Notes: generated by a model not told the origin, from the sequence alone. A stretch of 47,558 nt of DNA from Spirochaetes bacterium ADurb.Bin218 (GCA_002069965.1 MWCI01000019.1:1-47558); one strand, 5' to 3'. Positions 23,787 through 32,693 are shown, counted from the stretch's first letter. Made by a program: numbers and translations.

Positions 23787-25703
23787 ATGAATGATGACGA
23801 TAGAGTGAAACGCCTTGAACGTGAGGCCAGAAAGCTAATCCTATCAAAGGAGATCTCAGCAGATATACGTGCTAAGATTAACTCTATTATGAAGGATAGC
23901 CTTAAATCTCAGGAGGATAAATCCAGAGAGATTATACGCCTGCTTAGAAATGAACCAGACAAAGAGATTATTCCTCTTGATGACTCACTTTATAATAAAA
24001 AAGAAAAGATTGTTCAAAAGAGAAATATTAGACCATCTATTCAAAAAGTTGAAAATTCCTTTCATGATATTCCAGATACTCGTTCTCCCAGAATTGGTGC
24101 CCCAACAGAAACCTCTCTTTATATAGATGATATTTTTACAAAATATCGAAGGTTTAAACTTTTTAAAAAACGAAGACTTATAAGAAAGAATAACTGGCTT
24201 GGTCTTGGCTTTAATAAAAGGCTTATTCCTGCAAAGAGGTTTTTTGAGGTTCTTGCCATTGTGAGGAAATATCAAAATACAGTTCTGGAAAGACTTTCTT
24301 CAATTATAGAAACAATACTACAGGATGAATTAATTGAATCACCAGAGGTATATAATTATCTTAAGGTCTTAAGGCGCTGGATTTCTTTTTTCCCTTTCTC
24401 TGCCATTCCTCAATCAAGAATTAGATGGATGGACCAATGGGACTTTGAGAGGGAACTTAGATCCTTTGTCATAAATCACTATTCTTTTTTAAAGATTGAT
24501 TTAAAGGCAAGGGAAAGAATTCTATCTACAGTGGAGGATATTTTAAGAAAGCAGCTTTACGAAGATACAGAAAATTTTAAGAGTGCCTATGCGGTTGATA
24601 AAGAAATCTATCAGTATATGGGAAGCCTTAGATCCTTTATTACAATAGGTGGTGAAAGTGATAGTCTCCTTGCGCAGGAGTTGCGTCAGAGCTTTGATAT
24701 ATATTCTCTGACAGAATTTTTGAATATGGCTATGGAGGCTCTGGTTTTTAAAAGGCCCTTTGCTATTACTGAACTGCGAGATTATTACAATATATATCCA
24801 GTGACTGTAAGCACTGAGGTATGGGATTGCAGCCCTGAAAAACTCAAGGCCTGTGGCAAGGATCCTCTTTCACTCAAGCAAAAGAGGATCGATAAGCTTT
24901 CCAGAGAGCTCTTATGGTTTGATATTGTTTATGGACTTGTGAAATACGATGAGTCAGGTGTAAATATACTTGATAGAGCTGCTGAGATCCAGTGGAAGGC
25001 CATTGACAGGGTTAATAGAGATCCAGAGGAGACTTTAAAAAATAATTTCCTGGTTTACCTTGAGTCTCTGGTTCATTACTTTAATAATATAATTCTGCCT
25101 TTAATTAATGGTAGCACTCTTGTCTTTGAGAGAGAAGGGGAAATTGTCGAGAGCTCAATTTTTGAGCCCTCAGCGTTTCAGGAAGAGATAGAGAATTTTT
25201 CTTCCCTTATGGATGATTTTTTTTCTTTTAGAAGCTCTAATCCCACTTTGAAAATTTTATATGATGAGGTTAAAAAGATTGTTCAGAAACGAATATCTTC
25301 CCTTGATCATGTGGAAAAGCTCATATATAAGACAGGCAGTGTTTTTTATGCCTTTGGTAAAAAGTTGTCGGAAGTATATTATTCTCATGTTACATTGGAA
25401 CAGGAGTATAAGTTTAGAACTATTCCCATTGCTGAAGAGGATCTAAATAGTGAGGGTTTGTTGGTCCCCTTTGCCTCTTATACATTACGGGATGTGGTCG
25501 CATCAAGTGCTTCTGTAAAAAGATTTAAGGGGCAGAGGATATTAAGTGATTCAATGAAGGGTGGGATTTTTGTTTATCTTATGGCTTATTGCTTCCAGAT
25601 GGCAAATATTGTAGAATATCCTCTTATAAAAAATGATATTGCAAAAAGAGAAATCTTAAAAAAAGAACTTAAAGGATTGAAAGGAGATTTAAATGATACT
25701 TAA
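23787..25703 (+). CDS. Large protein of unknown function upstream of an Ntn-acylase gene
   Basis: A 638-aa protein I do not recognise. It has no signal peptide and no obvious transmembrane helix. Residues 1-100 are highly charged and probably disordered (with a KKEKIVQKRN stretch); residues 130-640 are largely helical, with many aromatic residues (for example LKVLRRWISFFPF and RIRWMDQWDFERELR). The second half resembles nothing I can name. The ATG lacks a strong ribosome-binding site. Its last 11 bp overlap the start of the penicillin-acylase-family gene, so the two are one transcriptional unit. It could be a cytoplasmic structural or regulatory protein; spirochaete-restricted distribution would be my guess. 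Confidence 0.75.
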   Translation: MNDDDRVKRLEREARKLILSKEISADIRAKINSIMKDSLKSQEDKSREIIRLLRNEPDKEIIPLDDSLYNKKEKIVQKRNIRPSIQKVENSFHDIPDTRSPRIGAPTETSLYIDDIFTKYRRFKLFKKRRLIRKNNWLGLGFNKRLIPAKRFFEVLAIVRKYQNTVLERLSSIIETILQDELIESPEVYNYLKVLRRWISFFPFSAIPQSRIRWMDQWDFERELRSFVINHYSFLKIDLKARERILSTVEDILRKQLYEDTENFKSAYAVDKEIYQYMGSLRSFITIGGESDSLLAQELRQSFDIYSLTEFLNMAMEALVFKRPFAITELRDYYNIYPVTVSTEVWDCSPEKLKACGKDPLSLKQKRIDKLSRELLWFDIVYGLVKYDESGVNILDRAAEIQWKAIDRVNRDPEETLKNNFLVYLESLVHYFNNIILPLINGSTLVFEREGEIVESSIFEPSAFQEEIENFSSLMDDFFSFRSSNPTLKILYDEVKKIVQKRISSLDHVEKLIYKTGSVFYAFGKKLSEVYYSHVTLEQEYKFRTIPIAEEDLNSEGLLVPFASYTLRDVVASSASVKRFKGQRILSDSMKGGIFVYLMAYCFQMANIVEYPLIKNDIAKREILKKELKGLKGDLNDT

Positions 25704-27864
25704 AGATAAAAAGGTTACTCTACAAGGGAGAGATGGACTTATTGATATAGAAAGGAATAGCTATGGAATTCCTGAGATAAAAGCACAAACTCACAGAGAT
25801 GCAAGCCTTGCTCTTGGCTGGGTTCATGTCAATGACAGGCAGATGCAGATGATGCTCACAAGAGTTATCCTTGAGGGACGTGCTGCAGAGAAATTGTCTG
25901 GAGATAAAGCCCTTGTTGAGGCAGATAAATATATCCGCTCCCTTGATCTCTTCCCTGATATAGAGGAGCAAATTAAGCACCTTGAACCTGAGGTGGCAGA
26001 GTGCGCAGCAGCCTATGCCGATGGCGTGAATTTGTATCTTGGCACAGCCGGAACTGTACTGGAATTTAAGCTCCTTGGGTATAGACCAGAGCCATGGAGG
26101 CTCCAAGATACAATGATGCTTGCAAAATCTTTTTCTTACTTTGGACTTACAGATGTCCAGGGTAATATGGAAAAACTCATCCTTCAGATGATTCAAAATG
26201 GAATTGATGAAAGGAGGATAAAGGAACTTTTCCCTTATATAACAGAGGATATCGATGTGGAATTGCTCAAAAAAGTAAAACTTGCGCCTCCACTTGTTCC
26301 TGAGGCTGTTAAATGGCTTTCTTATATACCACGCTTTACAGGGAGTAATAACTGGGTAATTTCCGGTGAATATAGTAAAAGTGGAAAACCCATCCTCTGT
26401 GGTGACCCTCATCTTGAGGTCAATCGCCTGCCTTCTATATGGCATGAGGTTATAATCAGGCTTCCTTCTAATACTTTTAAGGGATTTGCTCTTCCTGGAA
26501 CCCCAAGTATAGTGGTAGGTAGAAATGATTATATAGCCTTTTCTCCAACATACACTTTTATGGATATGATCGATTTTAGAATTGAGGAATGTAAAGGCGG
26601 AATGTACCGCAGGGGTAACAGATGGATTCCCTTTGAGCTTCGTGAGGAAACTGTAAAGATAAAGGGCAAGAACTCCGAGAGGATTGTTTTTTATCATAAT
26701 GAACATGGAATACTTGAGGGCAATCCCTATGAGGATGGGTATTATCTTGTTCGATCATGGTCTGCTCAAAGGGGATGCGGCGCATGGGAACTCAATGTGA
26801 TTCACAATGTTATGAAGTCCAAAAGTGTTCGTGAGGCAATGAAGCATTATCGCAATCTCGATGCAGCATCTTTTAATTTTCTCATTGCCGATAGGTCAGG
26901 CAATATTGGTTATCAGATGACAGGACGGCTCTTTGCTCGTCCCAAAGGAGTAAGTGGTCTTATACCTTTGCCAGGATGGGAGCGAAAATATGATAGCAGG
27001 GGATTTGTTCCAAAGACATCTTTGCCATACCTCTATAATCCAAAGGAAGGGATCATAGTAACTGCTAATCAGGATCTGAATTATTTAGGTAAAGCCACTC
27101 CAATAAATCTTGCAATGGCTCCTTATAGGGCAGAGAGAATTTTGCAGCTTTTAAAAAGGAAGAAAAAGATTGATGTGGACTACATGAAAGAGATTCATTA
27201 TGATCTCTATTCAATTCAGGCAGAAAAGTTGATGAGGATAATTATTCCATTGCTACCCAATGACAATAAGAATGCTCAAATTTTAAAAGATTGGGATTTT
27301 GTTTATAGGGCTGATTCTATTGCGCCAACAGTTTTTGAAAATATATATAGAGCAATATTGCTTAAGGTCTTTGGGGATTATGGCCTTGGCAGAGAGGTGG
27401 TAAATTACCTTCTTGATGAAACATCTATGTTTAACGATTACTTTGGCAATTTTGATAATATAATATTTAATAAAAAATCCTCATGGTTTAAAAATGGCAC
27501 ACGGGAGGATGTGTTAAAAATGGCTGTTGATGAGGGCCTTAAGGCTAAGGCAGTTCCCTATGGCAGAACCAGGAAGATATATTTTAAGAATCTACTTTTT
27601 GGAGATAAAGTCCCATCTTTCTTTGGTCTTGATTTTGGACCAGTGGAGCTTCCCGGAAATAGAGCAACTGTGACCCAGGGGCAGATTTTCCGCTCAGGAG
27701 GAAGATTGACAACCTTTAGCCCTTCCTGCAGAATTATTGCTGATATGAGTGATACTCTTCTTTTGACCAATACCACAGGGGGTAATTGCGATCGACCCTT
27801 TACCCGATGGTATAAAAACAACATGGAGGGATGGCTGAATAGTGAGTATAAATTACTGATATAG
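25693..27864 (+). CDS. Penicillin acylase family Ntn hydrolase (AHL/cephalosporin acylase-like)
   Basis: A 723-aa precursor of the self-cleaving penicillin amidase family, which hydrolyses amide bonds of acylated small molecules. The autocatalytic site is Gly217-Ser218 in TGSNNWVISG, giving an alpha chain of about 217 and a beta chain of about 506 residues. Counting from Ser-beta1, position 23 is His (GDPHL), as in PvdQ/AHL and cephalosporin acylases, whereas penicillin G acylase has Gln. Further landmarks are GRNDYIAFSP and the C-terminal TGGNCDRPFTRWYKNNMEGW. It has no signal peptide: the protein starts MILKDKKVTLQ, whereas most relatives are periplasmic. It overlaps the upstream unknown gene by 11 bp. 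The natural substrate is unknown. Confidence 0.92.
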   Translation: MILKDKKVTLQGRDGLIDIERNSYGIPEIKAQTHRDASLALGWVHVNDRQMQMMLTRVILEGRAAEKLSGDKALVEADKYIRSLDLFPDIEEQIKHLEPEVAECAAAYADGVNLYLGTAGTVLEFKLLGYRPEPWRLQDTMMLAKSFSYFGLTDVQGNMEKLILQMIQNGIDERRIKELFPYITEDIDVELLKKVKLAPPLVPEAVKWLSYIPRFTGSNNWVISGEYSKSGKPILCGDPHLEVNRLPSIWHEVIIRLPSNTFKGFALPGTPSIVVGRNDYIAFSPTYTFMDMIDFRIEECKGGMYRRGNRWIPFELREETVKIKGKNSERIVFYHNEHGILEGNPYEDGYYLVRSWSAQRGCGAWELNVIHNVMKSKSVREAMKHYRNLDAASFNFLIADRSGNIGYQMTGRLFARPKGVSGLIPLPGWERKYDSRGFVPKTSLPYLYNPKEGIIVTANQDLNYLGKATPINLAMAPYRAERILQLLKRKKKIDVDYMKEIHYDLYSIQAEKLMRIIIPLLPNDNKNAQILKDWDFVYRADSIAPTVFENIYRAILLKVFGDYGLGREVVNYLLDETSMFNDYFGNFDNIIFNKKSSWFKNGTREDVLKMAVDEGLKAKAVPYGRTRKIYFKNLLFGDKVPSFFGLDFGPVELPGNRATVTQGQIFRSGGRLTTFSPSCRIIADMSDTLLLTNTTGGNCDRPFTRWYKNNMEGWLNSEYKLLI

Positions 27865-27894
27865 CTTATTTGCTTTTCAAGTGAGGATTTATTC

Positions 27895-27923
27895 TTGACA
27901 GGGAGTTTTATCTTTAGTATTAT
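27895..27923 (+). promoter_or_regulatory. Strong sigma70-like promoter for the small lipoprotein gene
   Basis: Perfect TTGACA (27895-27900), 17-bp spacer and TATTAT (27918-27923). It is about 55 bp upstream of the lipoprotein ATG and 31 bp after the acylase stop. Confidence 0.8.
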
Positions 27924-27979
27924 TAAAACTCTATGGTTGAAGGATTAAATAATTAATATTTACTTTTAGAGGAGGATCT

Positions 27980-28261
27980 ATGCGTCTTTGGAGTTTTCTG
28001 CTTGTAGTTATTTTATCTTTTTTTGTTGCTTTTGGATGTGGTGATAAAAAGAAAGTAATGTCTCTTGAGGACTATGCAAAAATAGAAAGTGAACTGGAAC
28101 TTCCTGAACCAGATATTGATCCTGCAAGGGTTAGTGCAGTTGCTGAAAAGTATGGTTATACCTTTGAACAATATAAAGAATTTTATGAAAAGGTCCAAAA
28201 AGATCCTGATCTGCAGGAGAAATTGGGAGAGCTCACTTTGAAAAAACAAAAAAGTCAGTAG
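27980..28261 (+). CDS. Small lipoprotein, unknown function
   Basis: A 93-aa protein with a signal sequence MRLWSFLLVVILSFFVAFGC. The Cys20 preceded by Ala-Phe-Gly fits a relaxed spirochaetal lipobox. The mature part is short, very acidic in the middle (SELELPEPDIDPARV) and ends with a helical KLGELTLKKQKSQ. It stands alone behind a near-consensus promoter, suggesting high constitutive expression, as for abundant small spirochaetal lipoproteins. A GGAGG site precedes the ATG. It converges with the phosphoesterase gene, 6 bp away. I cannot assign a function. Confidence 0.8.
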   Translation: MRLWSFLLVVILSFFVAFGCGDKKKVMSLEDYAKIESELELPEPDIDPARVSAVAEKYGYTFEQYKEFYEKVQKDPDLQEKLGELTLKKQKSQ

Positions 28262-28267
28262 AATATA

Positions 28268-28732
28268 TTATAACTTTTTATGTTCAAACTTCCAGGAACT
28301 GTCCTCTACTGTGACTATGCCAAAGTAGCCAGAGGACAGATTTCCAGGATTAAATAAAGTGATGCCGTTTTTAATATATTCCTGACTATGTGTATGACCA
28401 AATAGAACAATATCTACGCTTAGCCTTATAGCTTCCTTTTTCAATAAATGCAATCCAGATTTTACGTGGTGATTGTGGCCATGAGTTATAAGTACTCTCT
28501 TTCCCAATATGTTTTCAATGACCATTGAAGCCTCATCGGAAAAAATATGAGACTGAAGATCTATGTTCCCAGCAACATAAAAAAGGGAAGCTCCATCAGG
28601 GACAGAGGATCTCTTTAGATCAATAAGTCCATCTCCACAGTGGATAATAAGATCCATAGGTTTATTGATTTCAAAACATCTCTGGAGCAGATCACTGTGA
28701 CCGTGAGTGTCGGATACTACTAATATCTTCAT
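28268..28732 (-). CDS. YfcE-like metallophosphoesterase
   Basis: A 154-aa phosphodiesterase of the calcineurin-like MJ0936/YfcE family. The metal-binding motifs appear in order: Asp8-x-His10 in SDTHG, HCGDG, AGNID, THGHNHH and FGHTHS. They bind two divalent metals. I start at 28732, where the ATG overlaps the stop of the upstream phosphatase gene as ATGA. The alternative upstream ATG at 28759 adds nine residues and would overlap that gene by 31 bp. Relatives hydrolyse bis(p-nitrophenyl) phosphate; natural substrates are uncertain. It is the last gene of a four-gene minus-strand operon. Confidence 0.9.
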   Translation of the reverse strand: MKILVVSDTHGHSDLLQRCFEINKPMDLIIHCGDGLIDLKRSSVPDGASLFYVAGNIDLQSHIFSDEASMVIENILGKRVLITHGHNHHVKSGLHLLKKEAIRLSVDIVLFGHTHSQEYIKNGITLFNPGNLSSGYFGIVTVEDSSWKFEHKKL

Positions 28733-29826
28733 TGTTTTTTTATCAGCATCACAGTGCAATCATCAGTTCTTATAAATCTATCTGAGGATATTTCAGATGC
28801 GATTGATTGCAGTATTTCATCTTGAGCTTTATTTTGTAATATGGTCTCCAAAAAGAAAGAGACATTGATTTTATTATAGTTGTCATCAAAAAGATCGTTG
28901 AGTCCATCTGTATATATAAATAGCGACTCACCCTTAGAAACAGTCGTAGTGCGTGTCTCGTATTTTGTGTTTTTTATTGGCCCAAGAAAGGGATCGCTTC
29001 CGGGGATTGGTTCATAATTATCACTTTTTATGAGGTAGGGAGTTGGATGTCCAGCATTTGAATATCTCAGATGGCCGCTATTACAGTCTATTATTCCACA
29101 AAACATTGTTACAAAAGATTCTGTTGGCAAGACCTCTGACAACTCATTATTCATTATTGTAAGGATCTCTCCTGGATCCTCAGAAATTTTAAGGGCATTG
29201 CGAAAAACCATCTTAACTATTGCGGTAAACATGGAAGCAGATATGCTGTGACCTGATACATCTGCAACGAAAAACATCAGGGAGTTGGTTCTAAAGTGTA
29301 TATAATCAAAAAGATCACCTCCTATATCAGAAAGAGGGAGGGTCCAGCAATGTATATTTATCCCTTCAGCAGTGTAATCTGGCTCAGGGAAAATATATTT
29401 TTGAAGTTTTTTGGCCATGAAGAGTTCTATTTTCATAAATTCATTGAACTCAATGAGTTCACCCAGCTTAAGGCCATTTTCAATTCTCTTGAGTATTACT
29501 TCTGGTTGCTCTGGCTTTGCTATAAAGTCATAGACTCCAGCCTTATAGCACTCAATTCGTAGCTCTGCATCGTAATTTCCAGAAAGCATGAGCACTGGTT
29601 TATTTGAAAGATTTTTTTCTTTGATATAATGCAAAACCTCAAGTCCATTCATGTTTGGCATATACATATCAAGTATAATTAGATCAACATAAATGGACTC
29701 TAATTTTTCTATTCCCTCTCTGCCATCTGAGGCAGTAAAAACTATGTAGCCAGCACGGGTTAAGATCTTTTGAATTAGATCTCTTACCTGCTGCTCATCG
29801 TCTATTATAAGAATTCGTTTCTTCAT
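28729..29826 (-). CDS. Response regulator with PP2C (SpoIIE/RsbU-type) phosphatase output
   Basis: A 365-aa protein. The receiver domain (1-120) carries the acidic pair Asp9-Asp10, phospho-acceptor Asp53 (LIILDMYMPNMNG), Ser83 and Lys105. A linker helix leads to a PPM/PP2C-type SpoIIE phosphatase domain (about 150-365) with metal-binding motifs GGDLFD (170-175) and DVSGH (190-194), then NAGHP, TDGL, and RTDDCTVML near the end. Such proteins dephosphorylate STAS anti-sigma-factor antagonists in partner-switching systems when the receiver is phosphorylated. A STAS protein is encoded at 40054; no RsbW-type kinase is seen here. It is third in an operon with a lipoprotein, a membrane protein and the phosphoesterase, 25 bp after the membrane protein. 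Confidence 0.93.
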   Translation of the reverse strand: MKKRILIIDDEQQVRDLIQKILTRAGYIVFTASDGREGIEKLESIYVDLIILDMYMPNMNGLEVLHYIKEKNLSNKPVLMLSGNYDAELRIECYKAGVYDFIAKPEQPEVILKRIENGLKLGELIEFNEFMKIELFMAKKLQKYIFPEPDYTAEGINIHCWTLPLSDIGGDLFDYIHFRTNSLMFFVADVSGHSISASMFTAIVKMVFRNALKISEDPGEILTIMNNELSEVLPTESFVTMFCGIIDCNSGHLRYSNAGHPTPYLIKSDNYEPIPGSDPFLGPIKNTKYETRTTTVSKGESLFIYTDGLNDLFDDNYNKINVSFFLETILQNKAQDEILQSIASEISSDRFIRTDDCTVMLIKKQ

Positions 29827-29851
29827 ATCATTTGTATGTGGTAGTTTTCAC

Positions 29852-30277
29852 TCAAGCAGACTTTTTAGGTTGCTCAAATATAAAGGCTGCGAAAGCAATC
29901 GAGGAAACCATAAATAAGAATATTGCAGTCTTTATGCCAAGAGTAGATCCAGAGCGTCTACGATTCAAAATTAGTTCCAGATATGGTCGCTCCTCAGCTT
30001 TTATTTCTCCATCATTTGCAATGACAAAGTCAAAATACCTAAGGGAATTTTTTACAGCAAGCCCCTCTGAATCCCAGTATTTGTATCCAGCAAATAACTG
30101 AGGTTCCCGTAGCAGTATATATCCCTGCTTCATTGTTTCTGGCAAGGAGATGAGTTTCTCTGCCTTTGGCTCCACGACCAAACGGGAATAGAGAGAGATA
30201 GATATACAAAAAATACCAAGTACAAGAGTTGTTATTGCAATAGATATATATATATTTCTATCATTTATTTTTTCCAT
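29852..30277 (-). CDS. Membrane protein with two transmembrane helices, unknown function
   Basis: A 141-aa protein with a hydrophobic helix near the N-terminus (about 9-30) and another near the C-terminus (about 115-135). They flank an extracytoplasmic or cytoplasmic loop of about 80 residues (WDSEGLAVKNSLRYFDFVIAND). It has no recognisable domain. The gene starts one base after the stop of the lipoprotein gene upstream and is 25 bp before the REC-PP2C gene, so it is co-transcribed with both. It might be the sensory or envelope part of that pathway, which is inference from position only. Confidence 0.7.
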   Translation of the reverse strand: MEKINDRNIYISIAITTLVLGIFCISISLYSRLVVEPKAEKLISLPETMKQGYILLREPQLFAGYKYWDSEGLAVKNSLRYFDFVIANDGEIKAEERPYLELILNRRRSGSTLGIKTAIFLFMVSSIAFAAFIFEQPKKSA

Positions 30278-30278
30278 G

Positions 30279-30752
30279 TTATTTCACCTTTTTCTTTAAG
30301 AATTTTATTATATCTTCTTTTTCAAAGCCCTTTATCTCAAGAGAGACGTTGCTATCATCAAGGAATTTAGTCCCTTCTTCGCTTTCTGGGTTAAGTAAAT
30401 TTAGATCAATATTTAAAAATTTAGATATTTCATTTGCTTCTGATTCTGATAAGGTAACAGTATTTTTTATGATTCCAGTTTCAAAGGGAAGAATTACCGG
30501 TAATTCAAAGGGTATTGATATTATTTGCCTTTTGTTATTGTCAATAATCTTGACTTTTCCATTGAAATTAGAGAATACAACGGAATCGTTTTCGTTTTTT
30601 ATGCCTGCTGTAAAAAGCAGAATATAGCTTCCAGTAGCTTTGTCGAGTTGAATTTTAATAGAAGGGGATAAAATGGATTCTGGTGTTTTTGAGCATGCTG
30701 TAAAGAGCAAAAGTCCAGAGAATATGAGATATTTATACAGATTTACTTTCAT
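30279..30752 (-). CDS. Lipoprotein with predicted beta-sandwich domain, unknown function
   Basis: A 157-aa lipoprotein: signal sequence MKVNLYKYLIFSGLLLFTAC with a clear lipobox (Leu-Phe-Thr-Ala-Cys20). The mature part has alternating polar and hydrophobic segments (IKIQLDKATGSYILLF, VVFSNFNGKVKII, IPFELPVILPFETG) that suggest a small beta-sandwich, perhaps of the LEA/Ig-like kind found in envelope lipoproteins. It is the first gene of the operon continuing with a membrane protein, REC-PP2C phosphatase and metallophosphoesterase. The 150-bp gap to the divergent transporter gene holds both promoters. Function is unknown. Confidence 0.7.
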   Translation of the reverse strand: MKVNLYKYLIFSGLLLFTACSKTPESILSPSIKIQLDKATGSYILLFTAGIKNENDSVVFSNFNGKVKIIDNNKRQIISIPFELPVILPFETGIIKNTVTLSESEANEISKFLNIDLNLLNPESEEGTKFLDDSNVSLEIKGFEKEDIIKFLKKKVK

Positions 30753-30843
30753 TTAAGGTCTCCATTGATTTCTCTTATATTAAAGTATAGTGATATAAAG
30801 AGTGCTGGACGTCAAGAAAATAATAATCTCGCAAAAAAACAGA

Positions 30844-30872
30844 TTGAACTATTTTATAGCAAATTTTATAAC
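30844..30872 (+). promoter_or_regulatory. Sigma70-like promoter for the GntP-like transporter
   Basis: TTGAAC (30844-30849), 17-bp spacer and TATAAC (30867-30872), 36 bp before the transporter ATG. Confidence 0.65.
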
Positions 30873-30908
30873 TAAACTATAGATAATATTTATTGAAAAG
30901 AGGTGAAG

Positions 30909-32234
30909 ATGGCTTCTGCAAATCTTATTGTCATTTTTATAGCTATTGTTATCCTTGCATTGTTTTTAATTATAAGGTTTAATGTGAACTCCCTTTTTGT
31001 CCTTACTGGGGCATTATTCCTCTTTGGTCTTCTTAGCGGAACCGCTTTGCAGGATATTACAACAGCCTTTAGAAGTGGATTTGGTTCAACAGCAGGGTAT
31101 ATAGGGATTGTAATCGCAGAGGGTGTTATGCTTGCTGTTATAATGGAGAGAACAGGAGCCATGAAATCAGCAGCTACTTATGCAGCTGCTTTTATCTCAA
31201 AGGATAAGAGGCCCTTTGCTATTTGTGCCTTTGCTCTTTTTCTTGCCTTTTTTATTCCTCCAGAGGCAGCCTTTATTCTCAGTGCCCCTTTTGTTAGCCA
31301 CTTTTCTACACGAAAGATCCCTTCAACTTTAATCTTTGTGATTCTTTCAGTATCTATATATTTAGGTTATGCACTGTTACCCTTTAATCAATCTGTATTG
31401 AATTCTGCCTCTGTGTTGAATGCACAGGTGTGGAAGGTCTTTGTAATTGCTTTGATTTCCATAACTTTTGCGCTTTTTTGTGGATATCTGTGGATTAAGT
31501 TTGTTCTTCTTAAAGAAGACTTGCCAGATTTTGAGAATCTTTTTACAGAAGAGGAGTACTTCACTACAAATTCAGTTTATCCCCTTGAAGCCCTTTTGCC
31601 TCCAGTAATAACTCTTCTTCTGATGATGCTTAGAGGAATTGCCCTTTTTAGCATTAAGCCCTTTGGAACAGGGGATTTTTTCACTTTTGCTCTTTTTGTA
31701 GGGGACCCTATTTTTGCTTTTTTTATAGGGATTGTTTGCTCATTGTTGCTTGTTAAGCGAATTCATTTTCGTGAGGCTCTAAGCAAATGGCTCTTTGAGG
31801 CTATGGTGAGATCCTCATCAATAATTCTCTTTGCCTGCGCCGGGGGAGCCTTTGGAACAATGGTTAAGAACTCTTCTCTCATGAATTATATTGTAACTTT
31901 AATTTCAGGAACTCAATTGTCAATATTTGTTCCCTTTGTAATTGCAGCAGTTGTAAAGCTTTTAACAGGTTCTTTTGCTATTGCAGTTGTTACTGCTTCA
32001 TCTGTTGTAGCTCCATCGCTTGCTATTTTGAATATAGATCCTGTTCTTTCAGTTGCAGCTGTGGGATCTGGAGCTTTTATGGTTTCCTTTATAAATGATC
32101 CTTTTTTCTGGATTGTATCTGGCTTTAGCGGAATGGACGAGAAATATACTTTGAAGGTATACTCCTTGCTTGCCTTGATTATGGGTCTTGCTTCTTTTGC
32201 TATAGTTGCCATTGGCTCAATTTTTATAGGTTAA
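30909..32234 (+). CDS. GntP/CitMHS-like membrane transporter
   Basis: A 441-aa polytopic protein with about 11-12 hydrophobic helices. The pattern resembles the ion-transporter superfamily members GntP (gluconate:H+ symporter) and related DASS/CitM proteins. Suggestive segments are the re-entrant-like GGAFGTMVKNSS, TGSFAIAVVTASSVVAPS, and the C-terminal FINDPFFWIVSGFSG. These are the GntP-type loop motifs near the two pseudo-symmetric hairpins. It would import an organic acid with protons. I start at ATG 30909, which follows AGAGGTGA, rather than GTG 30903. It is divergent from the lipoprotein operon and 51 bp before the cNMP-binding gene. The substrate is not determinable. Confidence 0.8.
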   Translation: MASANLIVIFIAIVILALFLIIRFNVNSLFVLTGALFLFGLLSGTALQDITTAFRSGFGSTAGYIGIVIAEGVMLAVIMERTGAMKSAATYAAAFISKDKRPFAICAFALFLAFFIPPEAAFILSAPFVSHFSTRKIPSTLIFVILSVSIYLGYALLPFNQSVLNSASVLNAQVWKVFVIALISITFALFCGYLWIKFVLLKEDLPDFENLFTEEEYFTTNSVYPLEALLPPVITLLLMMLRGIALFSIKPFGTGDFFTFALFVGDPIFAFFIGIVCSLLLVKRIHFREALSKWLFEAMVRSSSIILFACAGGAFGTMVKNSSLMNYIVTLISGTQLSIFVPFVIAAVVKLLTGSFAIAVVTASSVVAPSLAILNIDPVLSVAAVGSGAFMVSFINDPFFWIVSGFSGMDEKYTLKVYSLLALIMGLASFAIVAIGSIFIG

Positions 32235-32285
32235 AGCTTTTTGTTGGTTTATAAATGGGGGTTGAAAAAATAAGGAGAGATATGG

Positions 32286-32681
32286 ATGGCACAGAATATA
32301 ATCTATTATCAAAATGGCGAAAACATAATAAAAGCAGGTCAGATTGAACAGAGAATGTATATAATCCTTGAAGGAAGGGTGAGTGTTATACTTCAAAGTG
32401 GAGAGGAACAGTTTGTAGTTGCAACAATGGGTAAAGGTGATTTTTTTGGAGAGATATCTCTTTTTACAGATCACCCAAGAAGTGCCACAGTGAGAGCCCT
32501 CGGCGATGTGAAGCTTGCATATATAGATAATGCTGCTCAGCTTAAGGCCTTTTTACTTAAGAATCCACAGTTTGCAGCTAAGATGGTTCAGATTCTTGCA
32601 CAGAGACTTGCAAAGACTGATGAGATTTTGATAGGCAAGATAAGTGAACTTAAAAGACTCAGAGAGACTCAGGCTATTTAA
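32286..32681 (+). CDS. Stand-alone cyclic nucleotide-binding domain protein
   Basis: A 131-aa protein consisting of one CRP-type cNMP-binding beta-roll (about 8-110) followed by a C-terminal helix. The phosphate-binding cassette is well kept: FGEISLF (54-60, Glu56 for the ribose) and PRSATVRA (Arg65 for the phosphate). This suggests it truly binds cAMP or cGMP. It lacks the winged-helix DNA-binding domain of CRP/FNR proteins and any catalytic or channel part, so it would act as a ligand-dependent partner of another protein. AAGGAG lies eight bases upstream of the ATG. The polA gene starts 12 bp after its stop, so the two are co-transcribed. Confidence 0.88.
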   Translation: MAQNIIYYQNGENIIKAGQIEQRMYIILEGRVSVILQSGEEQFVVATMGKGDFFGEISLFTDHPRSATVRALGDVKLAYIDNAAQLKAFLLKNPQFAAKMVQILAQRLAKTDEILIGKISELKRLRETQAI

Positions 32682-32693
32682 TAAGGTAAGATT

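Noticed and set aside
25720-26706. Minus-strand open frame of 328 codons
   Set aside because: Antisense to the acylase, whose motifs are fully conserved. The Cys/His/Ile-rich product has no recognisable feature, so it is a chance long frame.
27980-28261. Toxin or antitoxin gene
   Set aside because: The small size suggested it, but the signal sequence with lipobox Cys20 and a strong lone promoter fit a lipoprotein better.
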